NCBI GenBank assembly: GCA_002746415.1
Contig: NVXD01000019.1
Span: forward strand, 1 to 64,000
Length of the DNA: 64,000 nt
From: Flavobacteriaceae bacterium
GTDB taxonomy: Bacteria > Bacteroidota > Bacteroidia > Flavobacteriales > Flavobacteriaceae
Reading direction: 5' to 3'
Shown: one piece after another, positions 1 to 8,606 of the stretch
Layout: each line of letters begins with the position of its first letter
Position numbering within the stretch: position 1 is the stretch's first letter
Made by a program: the position numbers and the translations under genes
The notes under the pieces: model-generated
Told to the model about the DNA's origin: nothing
The model's input: only the letters and a program-made list of their open reading frames with translations
The model's database searches: none

Positions 1-1857
1 TATTTTGCGGTACCTATTTTACCTGTGTTTGATGCACTCAATGTAAATGCCGCTCCCACAAATTATGCCAATGCGCAAGATTTGGGATATCGTGGTGGGC
101 AAAACCCTTTTCCAATTATGGACAATAGTGAATTAAGATCCAAAATTAGAAATGTATTGGCTAATTTCTACGCAGAATTCCGCATTATCCCGAATGAACT
201 GACATTTAAAAGCACCTATAACCACAATTTTAGTACGGTTGAACGTAGAGAGGTGAGACTGCCTTATTTTATTGGAAACAATTTTCAGCGAACTGATGGA
301 GAACTCCTTAAAAGAAACACAACCATTTCTAACCAAATATGGGACAATACCCTTACGTATACAAAAGCATTTGGGAAGCATAATGTTACTGCTCTTGTTG
401 GCACATCTTTTAGAGATGAGGCGTATGACTTATTGGAAGCAAGGGGATTAAATTTTCCATTATCTGGAGAGGAAGCTTATTTCTTAGACCAAGCTCAAAC
501 AATAGTACAAGAGGGAGTTGGGGATGATGGGCGCAGAGAATATGGCTTTTCTTATTTCAGTAGAGTTGCCTATAACTATGATGATCGTTATTTATTATAC
601 GGTACGTTTAGAGCAGACGGAACCAATAAATACCAAGAAAAATGGGGGTATTTCCCAACTATCGGCTTAGGTTGGGTGCTTTCTGAAGAATCTTTTATGC
701 CGGATAATGGAGTATTCAACTTTCTGAAACTTCGGGGAAGTTGGGGAAAATTAGGGAATGATAAGATACCATCTAGTGAAGGTTCAATTACCTCTACTGT
801 TGTGACTACTGCACTGGGAGACACACAATTTAGTGGCGTAACAACCAGCAGTGATTTTACTGCCTTAAAATGGGAAGTTACGGAAGAATTAAATGCAGGT
901 ATTTCAGCAAAATTGTTGAACAACAACCTGTCCTTGGAGGCAGATTATTATGTTAGGGATACCCAAGATGCCGTGATTCCAGTGGAAAGACCTCTAATAC
1001 CGGGGTCAACGAGACAGAATGTTGGAGAAATTAGAAATTCTGGTTTTGAGATTGCTATTGATTGGAGCAAAGATGTATCAAAAGATTTTAGCTATTACGT
1101 AGGGGCAAATTTTTCCTCCCTTAAAAATGAGGTATTAGATTTAAATGAGCAACTACATTTAGATGCCGGTAGTGCCGAATTTAGACAAAGATCCATTGTA
1201 GGGGAACCTATTTTTGCTTTTTTTGGAAGGGAAACCATAGGGGTTTACCAGAATGATACTGAGATTCAGGCAGATCCTGTTGCAGTAGCTAATAGTTTGG
1301 TGCCTGGAGATTTTATATATAAAGATCAGAATGGTGATGGAGAGATTAATGATGATGATAGGGTTGTCCTAGGCTCATTTTTGCCATCCTATTCTTTTGG
1401 CTTCAATTTTGGTTTTACTTATAAGGATTTTGATTTCTCTGCAAGTGCTTTAGGGCAAGGAGGAAATAAAATTCTGAATAGAAAAAGAGGGGAGGTCATT
1501 TTTACGAATGATACCAATGTAGATCGGGACTTTGCAGTCAACCGCTGGCATGGAGAAGGCACAACCAATAACTACCCTTCAGCCGCTGGAATAAGAAAAG
1601 GATGGAACCAATCTCTTAGTAACTACTTTGTGGAAGATGGAGATTTCTTCAGAATTCAGAATATCACACTTGGGTATACCATTAATAAAGATGGGAGCAT
1701 TGCAGGAGTGCCAGAAACCAGAATATATCTTACAGCAGAGAAACCTTTAACACTGTTTCGTTATAACGGGTTTAACCCAGAGGTAGCCAATGGTGTCGAC
1801 AATGAAACATATCCTATACCTGCAGTATTTACAGTAGGCGTAAACATTAAAATTTAA
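1..1857 (+). CDS. SusC-like TonB-dependent outer-membrane transporter (5' end cut by window)
   Basis: C-terminal part of a SusC/RagA-type outer-membrane receptor that imports oligosaccharides with its SusD partner, powered by TonB. The frame is open from base 1, so the true start lies outside the window; the first in-frame GTG at 25 is internal. About 618 codons remain, all beta-barrel: alternating aromatic-rich strands, a barrel segment with WGKLGNDKIPSSE, and a late region with GDFIYKDQNGDGEINDDDR, a loop typical of SusC proteins. It ends with a short hydrophobic strand (FTVGVNIKI), as expected for a terminal barrel strand. The plug and carboxypeptidase-like N-terminal domains are missing. 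susD starts 4 bp after the stop, so the two form an operon. The substrate is unknown; the downstream GH144-like and GH43-like enzymes are the only hints. Confidence 0.93.
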   Translation, partial: YFAVPILPVFDALNVNAAPTNYANAQDLGYRGGQNPFPIMDNSELRSKIRNVLANFYAEFRIIPNELTFKSTYNHNFSTVERREVRLPYFIGNNFQRTDGELLKRNTTISNQIWDNTLTYTKAFGKHNVTALVGTSFRDEAYDLLEARGLNFPLSGEEAYFLDQAQTIVQEGVGDDGRREYGFSYFSRVAYNYDDRYLLYGTFRADGTNKYQEKWGYFPTIGLGWVLSEESFMPDNGVFNFLKLRGSWGKLGNDKIPSSEGSITSTVVTTALGDTQFSGVTTSSDFTALKWEVTEELNAGISAKLLNNNLSLEADYYVRDTQDAVIPVERPLIPGSTRQNVGEIRNSGFEIAIDWSKDVSKDFSYYVGANFSSLKNEVLDLNEQLHLDAGSAEFRQRSIVGEPIFAFFGRETIGVYQNDTEIQADPVAVANSLVPGDFIYKDQNGDGEINDDDRVVLGSFLPSYSFGFNFGFTYKDFDFSASALGQGGNKILNRKRGEVIFTNDTNVDRDFAVNRWHGEGTTNNYPSAAGIRKGWNQSLSNYFVEDGDFFRIQNITLGYTINKDGSIAGVPETRIYLTAEKPLTLFRYNGFNPEVANGVDNETYPIPAVFTVGVNIKI

Positions 1858-1861
1858 AAAA

Positions 1862-3406
1862 ATGATTATGAGACTATATAAAGAAAATAGAATTCCGTTT
1901 TTAATGGCCTTTATGGTATTGGTCATATTTGGATGTACGGATGAATTAGAGCAACCAGAATTAAACAACAATTTTGCTGGAGGAACAGACTTTAGTAAAA
2001 CTGATGATATGCAATTGTCAATTGTTGGAGTATATGAAGCTTTTCAGTCCAGAGGATGGGAACAGCCCCTTTTACTAGCTGTAAGAGGAGACGATGTAAA
2101 TGCGGGAGGGCTTGGAGATCAACAAGATTTTGCTGAAACCGATATGTTTAATTACAATAAAGATTATTGGATGTACAATTCCCTTTGGGAAAATGTATAT
2201 AAAGATGTCATTTCTACCCATACAGGAATGGAGCAAATAGCACGCTACCAAGAATTGGCAGATGATGCTGGGGTAGCATTGGGTAACCAATATATTGCCG
2301 AGGCAAAAGTACTAAGGGCAATTATGTTGTTTCATATTTCTCAAACTTGGGGAAATGTCTTTATTCCAGAGTCATCAGATACCGCGCTTCTCAATGAAGT
2401 TGAAACAGTACCAATGCAAGAAGAAGTAATGCAACATATTTCTAATCAAATGGATGAGGCCATTCCATTTTTACCAGATATGAGGCCTAATGAGCGTATG
2501 GATTTACCAGGTGGTGTAACAATGTATACTGCATTGGCAGTAAAGGCACTTGCTAATCAAGAACTAAAAAACTACCAAGTTGTTGCAGATGCAGCAGGGC
2601 AGATTATTGCTTCAGGTGAATTTAGTTTATATCCAGAATTTTATGAGCTATTTAAAACTCCAGGAAAACTAAGTGACGAAAGTATTTTGGACATGCAATA
2701 TTCAGATTTTGGACAAGGAGACGGAGATCAGGAAGCTCATTTGTATGCTCCATATGGTCCACAGGGTTGGACTCCTGCGGTAGATGGTGCCAGCAGTGGT
2801 TGGGGCTTTTTTGAGCCTAGCATGAAATTTATAAAGTTTATGCTGGACAGGGGAGAAACAGAAAGATTAGAAACAAGTGTACTTTTTACAGATCGTGGCA
2901 TTGCGGAATTGCAGTCAGATTCAAATTATGGGACCATTCCAGCTTTTGTATCCAATACTACAAGGGATGGTGATATCATTGAAGATTTTGCTAGAGGGTT
3001 GTTTTCTAGCGGTAAACATTATTTGCCTTCCAATCAATTAATATCAGGTAGGACAGCATATGGTAGTAATAAAAACTTTCCTGTCATCCGTTATGCTGAA
3101 ATTTTATTGACTTATGCTGAGGCCCTAGTACAAGGGGCATCAGGTGCTGCTATGACCGCTGATCAAGCCGTTAATATAGTTCGTGAAAGGGCTGGTATAA
3201 GTGCTTTAAGTGGCGTAACATTAGATGATGTACTAGATGAAAAATATGCTGAGTTAAGCATGGAATGGGGAAAACGATATTTTGATTTAATCAGACTGGA
3301 TAAATTTTCAGAACTGAGTTATGATGGCAGAACCTTCACTGAAGACAAGAAATTCCTTCCATATCCACAAAGTCAGGTAGATCAATTTCCAATTTTAGGA
3401 GAGTAA
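1862..3406 (+). CDS. SusD/RagB-family surface glycan-binding lipoprotein
   Basis: Partner lipoprotein of the preceding SusC; it caps the transporter and binds the glycan at the cell surface. It has a signal peptide with lipobox-like VIFGC around residues 22-26. Typical SusD features follow: an early helix (LSIVGVYEAFQSRGW), the tetratricopeptide-like stretch AEAKVLRAIMLFHISQTWG near residue 150, the region RYAEILLTYAEAL near 415, and the C-terminal block ELSMEWGKRYFDLIRLDKF. At 514 aa its length is normal. An ATG two codons downstream (1868) is an equally possible start. The LamG gene follows after 17 bp, so it is probably on the same transcript. Confidence 0.94.
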   Translation: MIMRLYKENRIPFLMAFMVLVIFGCTDELEQPELNNNFAGGTDFSKTDDMQLSIVGVYEAFQSRGWEQPLLLAVRGDDVNAGGLGDQQDFAETDMFNYNKDYWMYNSLWENVYKDVISTHTGMEQIARYQELADDAGVALGNQYIAEAKVLRAIMLFHISQTWGNVFIPESSDTALLNEVETVPMQEEVMQHISNQMDEAIPFLPDMRPNERMDLPGGVTMYTALAVKALANQELKNYQVVADAAGQIIASGEFSLYPEFYELFKTPGKLSDESILDMQYSDFGQGDGDQEAHLYAPYGPQGWTPAVDGASSGWGFFEPSMKFIKFMLDRGETERLETSVLFTDRGIAELQSDSNYGTIPAFVSNTTRDGDIIEDFARGLFSSGKHYLPSNQLISGRTAYGSNKNFPVIRYAEILLTYAEALVQGASGAAMTADQAVNIVRERAGISALSGVTLDDVLDEKYAELSMEWGKRYFDLIRLDKFSELSYDGRTFTEDKKFLPYPQSQVDQFPILGE

Positions 3407-3423
3407 ACATTAAACTAAAAAAG

Positions 3424-5802
3424 ATGAAAAAAATAAAACAAATACTTACCAGTTTAACCGTTATTTTCCTTTTATATGGATGTGATAACGGTATTGACCC
3501 CATTACGAAAGTTGCTTACGGTGCAGATGAGACGGCCCCAAGTATTACAATTGTGAGCCCTTCTGAAGGATCCACAGTTAAAGTCTTTGAAGATGTTACC
3601 ACATTGGATATTGAAATAGAGGTTAAGGATGATATTGAAATAGCCACAATAATTGTGTTGTTGGATGGTCTAGAGATAAAAAGTTTTTCAACTTTTAAAG
3701 ATTACCGAATTGCCCTAGAAAGCTTTACTTATAACAAATTGGTGGATGGCAACCATAAATTAATGGTTACCGCAACAGATATAGAAGGTAAATCGACTAG
3801 CGAAGAGGTGAATTTTGCTAAGGAACCTCCTTATACTTCTATGTTTGACGGAGAAACCCTTTATATGCCTTTTGATGGTGATTACAGAGATCTAATAGGA
3901 TTCCAAAGCGCAGGGAAAGTAGGTAGTCCAGATTTTGCAGGTAGTGGTTATGCTGGAACAAATGCCTACAAGGGAACAGCGGATTCGTTTTTAAATTTCC
4001 CTACTGAAGGTTTGTTGAGTCAAGAATTTAGTGCTGCTTTCTGGTATAAGGTTGATGCAAATCCCGATCGAGCTGGTATTTTGGTTGTAGGTGCTAATGC
4101 GGATGACCGTAATCAAGGATTTAGATTGTTTCGAGAAGGTAATGCCGATGAGCAACGTGTAAAACTGAATGTAGGTACTGGCTTAGGTGAAAGCTGGAAT
4201 GATGGAGGAGTTATTGATGTAGCTGCTGGCGAATGGGTACACATAGCTTTTACAATATCACAGACCCAAACTACCATTTATTTTAATGGCAATATTGTAA
4301 ATACAGCAGATTTGAGTGCTCCAATAGACTGGACAGGAGCAGAACAACTTACCATTGGAGCAGGAGGAGATACGTTTAGCTATTGGAATCACTTATCAGA
4401 TTACAGTGCTTTTGATGAATTAAGACTGTTCAATAAGGCTTTAACACAGAACGATATTCAGATAATGCTCAATTCTTTCAATCCATATGTGCCACAGTTT
4501 GATGGGGAATCATTCTATATGCCTTTTGATAGCGGGTATATTAATTTGGTGGGAGGCACAGCAGCAGCAGCAGTTGGATCTCCAACAGTTACCGAGCAAA
4601 CTCATGATGGGTCAGGAGCTTTTATGGGAGCAACAGATTCTTATATTACACATCCAACAGATGGATTATTAACACCTCAATTTAGTGCAACATTCTGGTA
4701 TAAGGTTGATGGAAACCCAGATAGAGCAGGTATTTTGGTAGTTGGTGATAATGCGGATGATCGTAATCAAGGTTTTAGATTGTTTAGAGAAGGAAGTGCC
4801 GATGAACAACGAATAAAACTAAATGTTGGAACAGGGTCTGGAGAGAGTTGGAATGATGGAGATGTTATAGATGTTACTGCGGGGGAATGGGTGCATGTTG
4901 GCATGACCATTTCTGACACTCAAAATAAAATTTATTTAAATGGCGTGGAAGTACGAGCTTCGGACATGTCATCACCAATAGATTGGACTGGTTGCGAAGA
5001 ATTTACCATAGGTGCTGGAGGTGCTACTTTTGATTATTGGGGGCATTTATCAGATAATAGTAGTATAGATGAACTCCGATTTTTCAATAAAGAATTAACA
5101 GCTGAAGAAGTTGCAGCGATATCTGGAGGGGAATTTACACCCAAAAATTTTGGAGCTACCTTATACATGCCTTTTGATGGTATAAATACCGAGGTAAATA
5201 GTAGTACTGAACCTACTGTGGTTGGCACACCAACCTTTGCTGGTGATAGTAATGTAGGCTCTGATGCCTATGCAGGAGCAACGGATTCTTATCTATCCTT
5301 TCCTATTGATGGCTTGTTCAACAATCAATTTAGTGGGGCCTTTTGGTACAAAGTGAATTCAGACGCAGATAGGGCAGGTATTTTAACAGTTGCCCCTCCA
5401 ATGAATGGAGCGGACAATGTCCTTTCTTCTGGTTTTAGATTGTTTAGAGAAGGGAATGCAGATGAGCAAAGAATAAAATTACACCTTGGAACCGACGGTG
5501 GCGATGTATGGAATGATGGAGAGGTAATAGATGTTACCGTCGGGGAATGGGTACATATTGCATTTACAATATCAGAAACTGCTACCCAAATTTATTTTAA
5601 TGGTACCGCAGTTACCAATGCTGGAGACATGACAGGAAAAGTCATAAGCTGGGCAGATTGCGAGATATTGTCTATAGGGTCCGGGGCACCAAATTTTATG
5701 GGCTGGAACCACCTTTCGGATTCAAGTTTTATTGATGATTTATTTTTATTTGATAAGGTGTTGACGGTAGAGGAAATTCAAGAAATAATGAGTAATAATT
5801 AA
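3424..5802 (+). CDS. Lipoprotein with Ig-like domain and three tandem LamG (concanavalin-A-like) domains
   Basis: Predicted surface glycan-binding protein in the position where SusE/SusF-like proteins usually lie, directly after SusC/SusD. It has a lipoprotein signal ending LLYGC (Cys about 20) and an Ig-like domain at about residues 37-135 with motif SITIVSPSEGSTV. Three LamG/laminin-G3-like units follow, beginning near residues 147, 363 and 579. Each opens with YMPFD, contains FWYKV...DRAGIL...GFRLFREG and GEWVH, and ends with an IDELRLF-like strand. The repeat period is about 216 residues. Units 1 and 2 are very similar even at DNA level, which implies recent duplication. No catalytic motif is visible. 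Binding is inferred from family and context; the ligand is unknown. Confidence 0.85.
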   Translation: MKKIKQILTSLTVIFLLYGCDNGIDPITKVAYGADETAPSITIVSPSEGSTVKVFEDVTTLDIEIEVKDDIEIATIIVLLDGLEIKSFSTFKDYRIALESFTYNKLVDGNHKLMVTATDIEGKSTSEEVNFAKEPPYTSMFDGETLYMPFDGDYRDLIGFQSAGKVGSPDFAGSGYAGTNAYKGTADSFLNFPTEGLLSQEFSAAFWYKVDANPDRAGILVVGANADDRNQGFRLFREGNADEQRVKLNVGTGLGESWNDGGVIDVAAGEWVHIAFTISQTQTTIYFNGNIVNTADLSAPIDWTGAEQLTIGAGGDTFSYWNHLSDYSAFDELRLFNKALTQNDIQIMLNSFNPYVPQFDGESFYMPFDSGYINLVGGTAAAAVGSPTVTEQTHDGSGAFMGATDSYITHPTDGLLTPQFSATFWYKVDGNPDRAGILVVGDNADDRNQGFRLFREGSADEQRIKLNVGTGSGESWNDGDVIDVTAGEWVHVGMTISDTQNKIYLNGVEVRASDMSSPIDWTGCEEFTIGAGGATFDYWGHLSDNSSIDELRFFNKELTAEEVAAISGGEFTPKNFGATLYMPFDGINTEVNSSTEPTVVGTPTFAGDSNVGSDAYAGATDSYLSFPIDGLFNNQFSGAFWYKVNSDADRAGILTVAPPMNGADNVLSSGFRLFREGNADEQRIKLHLGTDGGDVWNDGEVIDVTVGEWVHIAFTISETATQIYFNGTAVTNAGDMTGKVISWADCEILSIGSGAPNFMGWNHLSDSSFIDDLFLFDKVLTVEEIQEIMSNN

Positions 5803-5821
5803 ATATAGGATTATAATTTAT

Positions 5822-7225
5822 ATGATATTAAAAGGAAAAGTTAGTTTAGTTTCATTGAAGTTAGTTTTTACCCTTTTGACTATTGCGTCCATATTATATG
5901 GATGCAACGGTCAAAAAAATGCTAAAAAAGAAATTTCCAAAATAGCGGAAACCAAAGAGGTGCCTTCAGATGAAAATTTGATGGATTTAGTTCAAGAACA
6001 GACTTTTAACTATTTTTGGGAAGGTGCAGAACCAAACTCAGGATTGGCAAGAGAAAGGCTGCATTTGGATAATATTTATCCAGCGCATGATAAAGATATT
6101 ATTACCATTGGTGGTTCTGGTTTTGGAGTAATGGCTATTTTGGTAGGTGTAGAAAGAGGAATTATTTCTAGACAAGATGCAATAGATAGATATCATAAAA
6201 TTGTGACTTTTTTAGAGAAGGCAGATCGTTTTCATGGAGCCTGGCCACATTGGTTAAATCCAGATGGTAGCACAGCTCCTTTTGGCAAGAAAGACAATGG
6301 AGGAGATTTGGTGGAGACAGCATTTATGATTCAAGGTTTGCTGACGGTTAGGCAATATTTATTAGATAGTAATAATAAGGAGGAGAAGCCTTTGGCTAAT
6401 AGAATTCAAAAACTTTGGGAAGAAGTGGAATGGGATTGGTATACCAAGGGAGGTGAAAATGTATTGTATTGGCATTGGTCTCCGGATTTTGGATGGGATA
6501 TGAACTTCCCTGTAGGTGGCTATAACGAATGTCTTATTATGTATGTACTAGCGGCTTCATCCCCTACACATCCTATTTCAAAGGAGGTTTATGAGAAAGG
6601 ATGGGCAAGAAACGGCGAAATTGCTAAAGGCACTATGTATTATGATATATCAACCGTTTTGGATTACTTTGAACATGATGATGCTCCTATTGGACCATTA
6701 TTCTGGTCGCACTATTCCTATTTGGGGTTAAATCCTAATGGCTTAAAGGATCAATATGCGGATTATTGGAAATTAAATCAAAACCAAGCACGCATACATT
6801 ATAAATATGCGCTAGATAACCCAGAGAACTTTGAGGGATATGGAGAAAAATGTTGGGGACTTACTTCTAGTTATTCCATAGTTGGTTATGCAGGTCATAG
6901 ACCTGGCAGAGATCATGGTGTAATTTCACCAACGGCCGCCCTATCATCTATGCCTTATACACCAGATGAAAGTATGGCGTTTTTACGATTTATGTATACT
7001 GAGCAAGATTCTTTAGTAGGTAAATACGGGCCTTTTGATGCCTTTAGTTTAGATAAAAAATGGTTTTTACCAAGATATTTAGCTATTGATCAAGGGCCAA
7101 TTCCAGTAATGATAGAAAATTATAGAACTGGACTTTTCTGGAAGCTTTTCATGAAAAATAAGGATGTAAGAAATGGCCTTAACAGATTAGGTTTTACTAG
7201 TCCCAATATGATTGATGATGAATAA
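5822..7225 (+). CDS. GH144-like 'glycoamylase' family (PF10091) lipoprotein, copy 1
   Basis: Predicted exported glycoside hydrolase with an (alpha/alpha)6-barrel fold. It has a signal peptide with lipobox LYGC (Cys about 28). Family blocks seen: DNGGDLVETAFMIQGLL (about residue 160), YWHWSPDFGWDMN, GPLFWSHYSYLGLNPNG, CWGLTSSYS, GVISPTAALSSMPYTPDES and AIDQGPIPVMIENYRTGL near the C-terminus. Characterised members of this group include GH144 endo-beta-1,2-glucanases, but many relatives are annotated only as 'glucoamylase family', so the substrate here is open. It overlaps the next paralogue by 14 bp, which indicates translational coupling in the PUL operon. At 467 aa it appears intact. Confidence 0.85.
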   Translation: MILKGKVSLVSLKLVFTLLTIASILYGCNGQKNAKKEISKIAETKEVPSDENLMDLVQEQTFNYFWEGAEPNSGLARERLHLDNIYPAHDKDIITIGGSGFGVMAILVGVERGIISRQDAIDRYHKIVTFLEKADRFHGAWPHWLNPDGSTAPFGKKDNGGDLVETAFMIQGLLTVRQYLLDSNNKEEKPLANRIQKLWEEVEWDWYTKGGENVLYWHWSPDFGWDMNFPVGGYNECLIMYVLAASSPTHPISKEVYEKGWARNGEIAKGTMYYDISTVLDYFEHDDAPIGPLFWSHYSYLGLNPNGLKDQYADYWKLNQNQARIHYKYALDNPENFEGYGEKCWGLTSSYSIVGYAGHRPGRDHGVISPTAALSSMPYTPDESMAFLRFMYTEQDSLVGKYGPFDAFSLDKKWFLPRYLAIDQGPIPVMIENYRTGLFWKLFMKNKDVRNGLNRLGFTSPNMIDDE

Positions 7226-8606
7226 AATTTTTGTTTTTATCTTCATGTTTTCGTTCCTTTTTTCATGTTCTTCGGGAGATGATGGGAAAGGTCCTGTCGG
7301 TACATCAGAACTGCCAGGTGATACAAATAATGAACCTATTGAAGAAGAGCCCTCAATTTCTGATACCGATTTGTTGGATGTTGTCCAAAAAGAAACTTTT
7401 AAATATTTTTGGAATTTTGCAGAATCTAACTCAGGAGCAGCAAGGGAACGTTATCATCCTAATGAACCCTCTAAAGATGAACATGTGGTGACTTCTGGAG
7501 GCACAGGTTTTGGTTTAATGGCCATTTTGGTAGGCATAGAACGAAATTTTATTTCAAGGGAACAGGCTGTTAATAGGTTGGGTAAGGTTTTGGATTTTTT
7601 AGAAAATTCAGACCGCTTTCATGGAGCATGGTCACACTGGATAAATGGAACAAACGGAAATGTCATTCCGTTTAGCACTATGGATAACGGAGGGGACTTA
7701 GTAGAAACAGCTTTTTTGGTTCAAGGACTTATTTGCGTAAAGGAATATTTTAAAACAGGTTCTGATGCTGAAAAAGTGTTAGCTAGTAAAGCTGACGCGC
7801 TTTGGAAAGGGGTAGAATGGAATTGGTACACGAACAATAAAAATACGCTTTATTGGCATTGGAGCCCTAATTATAATTTTAACATCAGTCTAGAACTCAA
7901 AGGATATAACGAGGTATTGATACCCTATATTTTGGCTGCTGCTTCACCAGACTATAGTATAGAAAAAGAAGTGTATGACAATGGATGGGCTTCCAATGGG
8001 AGCATAAAGTCATCCAATAGTAAATATGACCTGCCGTTATTGGTAAAACATGCAGGGTCAGAACAATATGGCGGACCTTTGTTTTGGTCGCATTACTCTT
8101 ATTTGGGTTTAAACCCAAATGGCTTGGCAGATGCTTATGTGAACTATGGTAATGTAAATGAAAATCATGCTAGAATAAATTATCAATATTGTGTAGAGAA
8201 CCCAGAGAATTTTAAAGAGTATGGCAAAAATTGTTGGGGATTAACGGCCAGTTACACCAGGAATGCAGATGGCAGTTTAGGGTATAATGCACATAAACCA
8301 GGTAATGACAAAGGAATAGTGTCACCTACTGCTGCAATCAGTTCAATTCCATACACTCCTGAGGAATCTTTAAGAGCAATGCATTACTTTTATAAGAACA
8401 AAGAACAGCTTTTGGGGCCTGCAGGTTTTTACGATGCTTTTAGCCCAGAATTTAATTGGGTCGCAGAAGCGTATTTGGCAATTGATCAAGGGCCCGAAAT
8501 AATAATGATTGAAAATCACAGAACTGGATTGCTCTGGAATCTTTTTATGCAAAATGAGGATATACAAGCAGGTCTAGATAAACTTGGGTTTAGTTATGCA
8601 AAATAA
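7212..8606 (+). CDS. GH144-like 'glycoamylase' family (PF10091) lipoprotein, copy 2
   Basis: Paralogue of the preceding gene with the same order of blocks: DNGGDLVETAFLVQGL, YWHWSPNYNFNI, GPLFWSHYSYLGLNPNG, CWGLTASYTRN, GIVSPTAAISSIPYTPEES and AIDQGPEIIMIENHRTGL. The signal peptide has lipobox FLFSC (Cys about 19), followed by an acidic Gly/Pro/Glu-rich linker of about 35 residues that is longer than in copy 1. By eye the two copies match at roughly half of positions, so the duplication is old and they may have split specificity, for example endo versus exo. It starts inside the end of copy 1 and its own end overlaps the GH43-like start. Function is assigned by family only. Confidence 0.85.
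   Translation: MMMNKIFVFIFMFSFLFSCSSGDDGKGPVGTSELPGDTNNEPIEEEPSISDTDLLDVVQKETFKYFWNFAESNSGAARERYHPNEPSKDEHVVTSGGTGFGLMAILVGIERNFISREQAVNRLGKVLDFLENSDRFHGAWSHWINGTNGNVIPFSTMDNGGDLVETAFLVQGLICVKEYFKTGSDAEKVLASKADALWKGVEWNWYTNNKNTLYWHWSPNYNFNISLELKGYNEVLIPYILAAASPDYSIEKEVYDNGWASNGSIKSSNSKYDLPLLVKHAGSEQYGGPLFWSHYSYLGLNPNGLADAYVNYGNVNENHARINYQYCVENPENFKEYGKNCWGLTASYTRNADGSLGYNAHKPGNDKGIVSPTAAISSIPYTPEESLRAMHYFYKNKEQLLGPAGFYDAFSPEFNWVAEAYLAIDQGPEIIMIENHRTGLLWNLFMQNEDIQAGLDKLGFSYAK

Noticed and set aside
4487-4672. Small frame inside the LamG gene, rich in Gln
   Set aside because: Out-of-frame reading of a GCA repeat in the LamG coding sequence.
5822-8606. Calling both GH144-like genes beta-1,2-glucanases
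   Set aside because: Family membership fits, but the surroundings lack the usual partners and sequence reading cannot fix the substrate.
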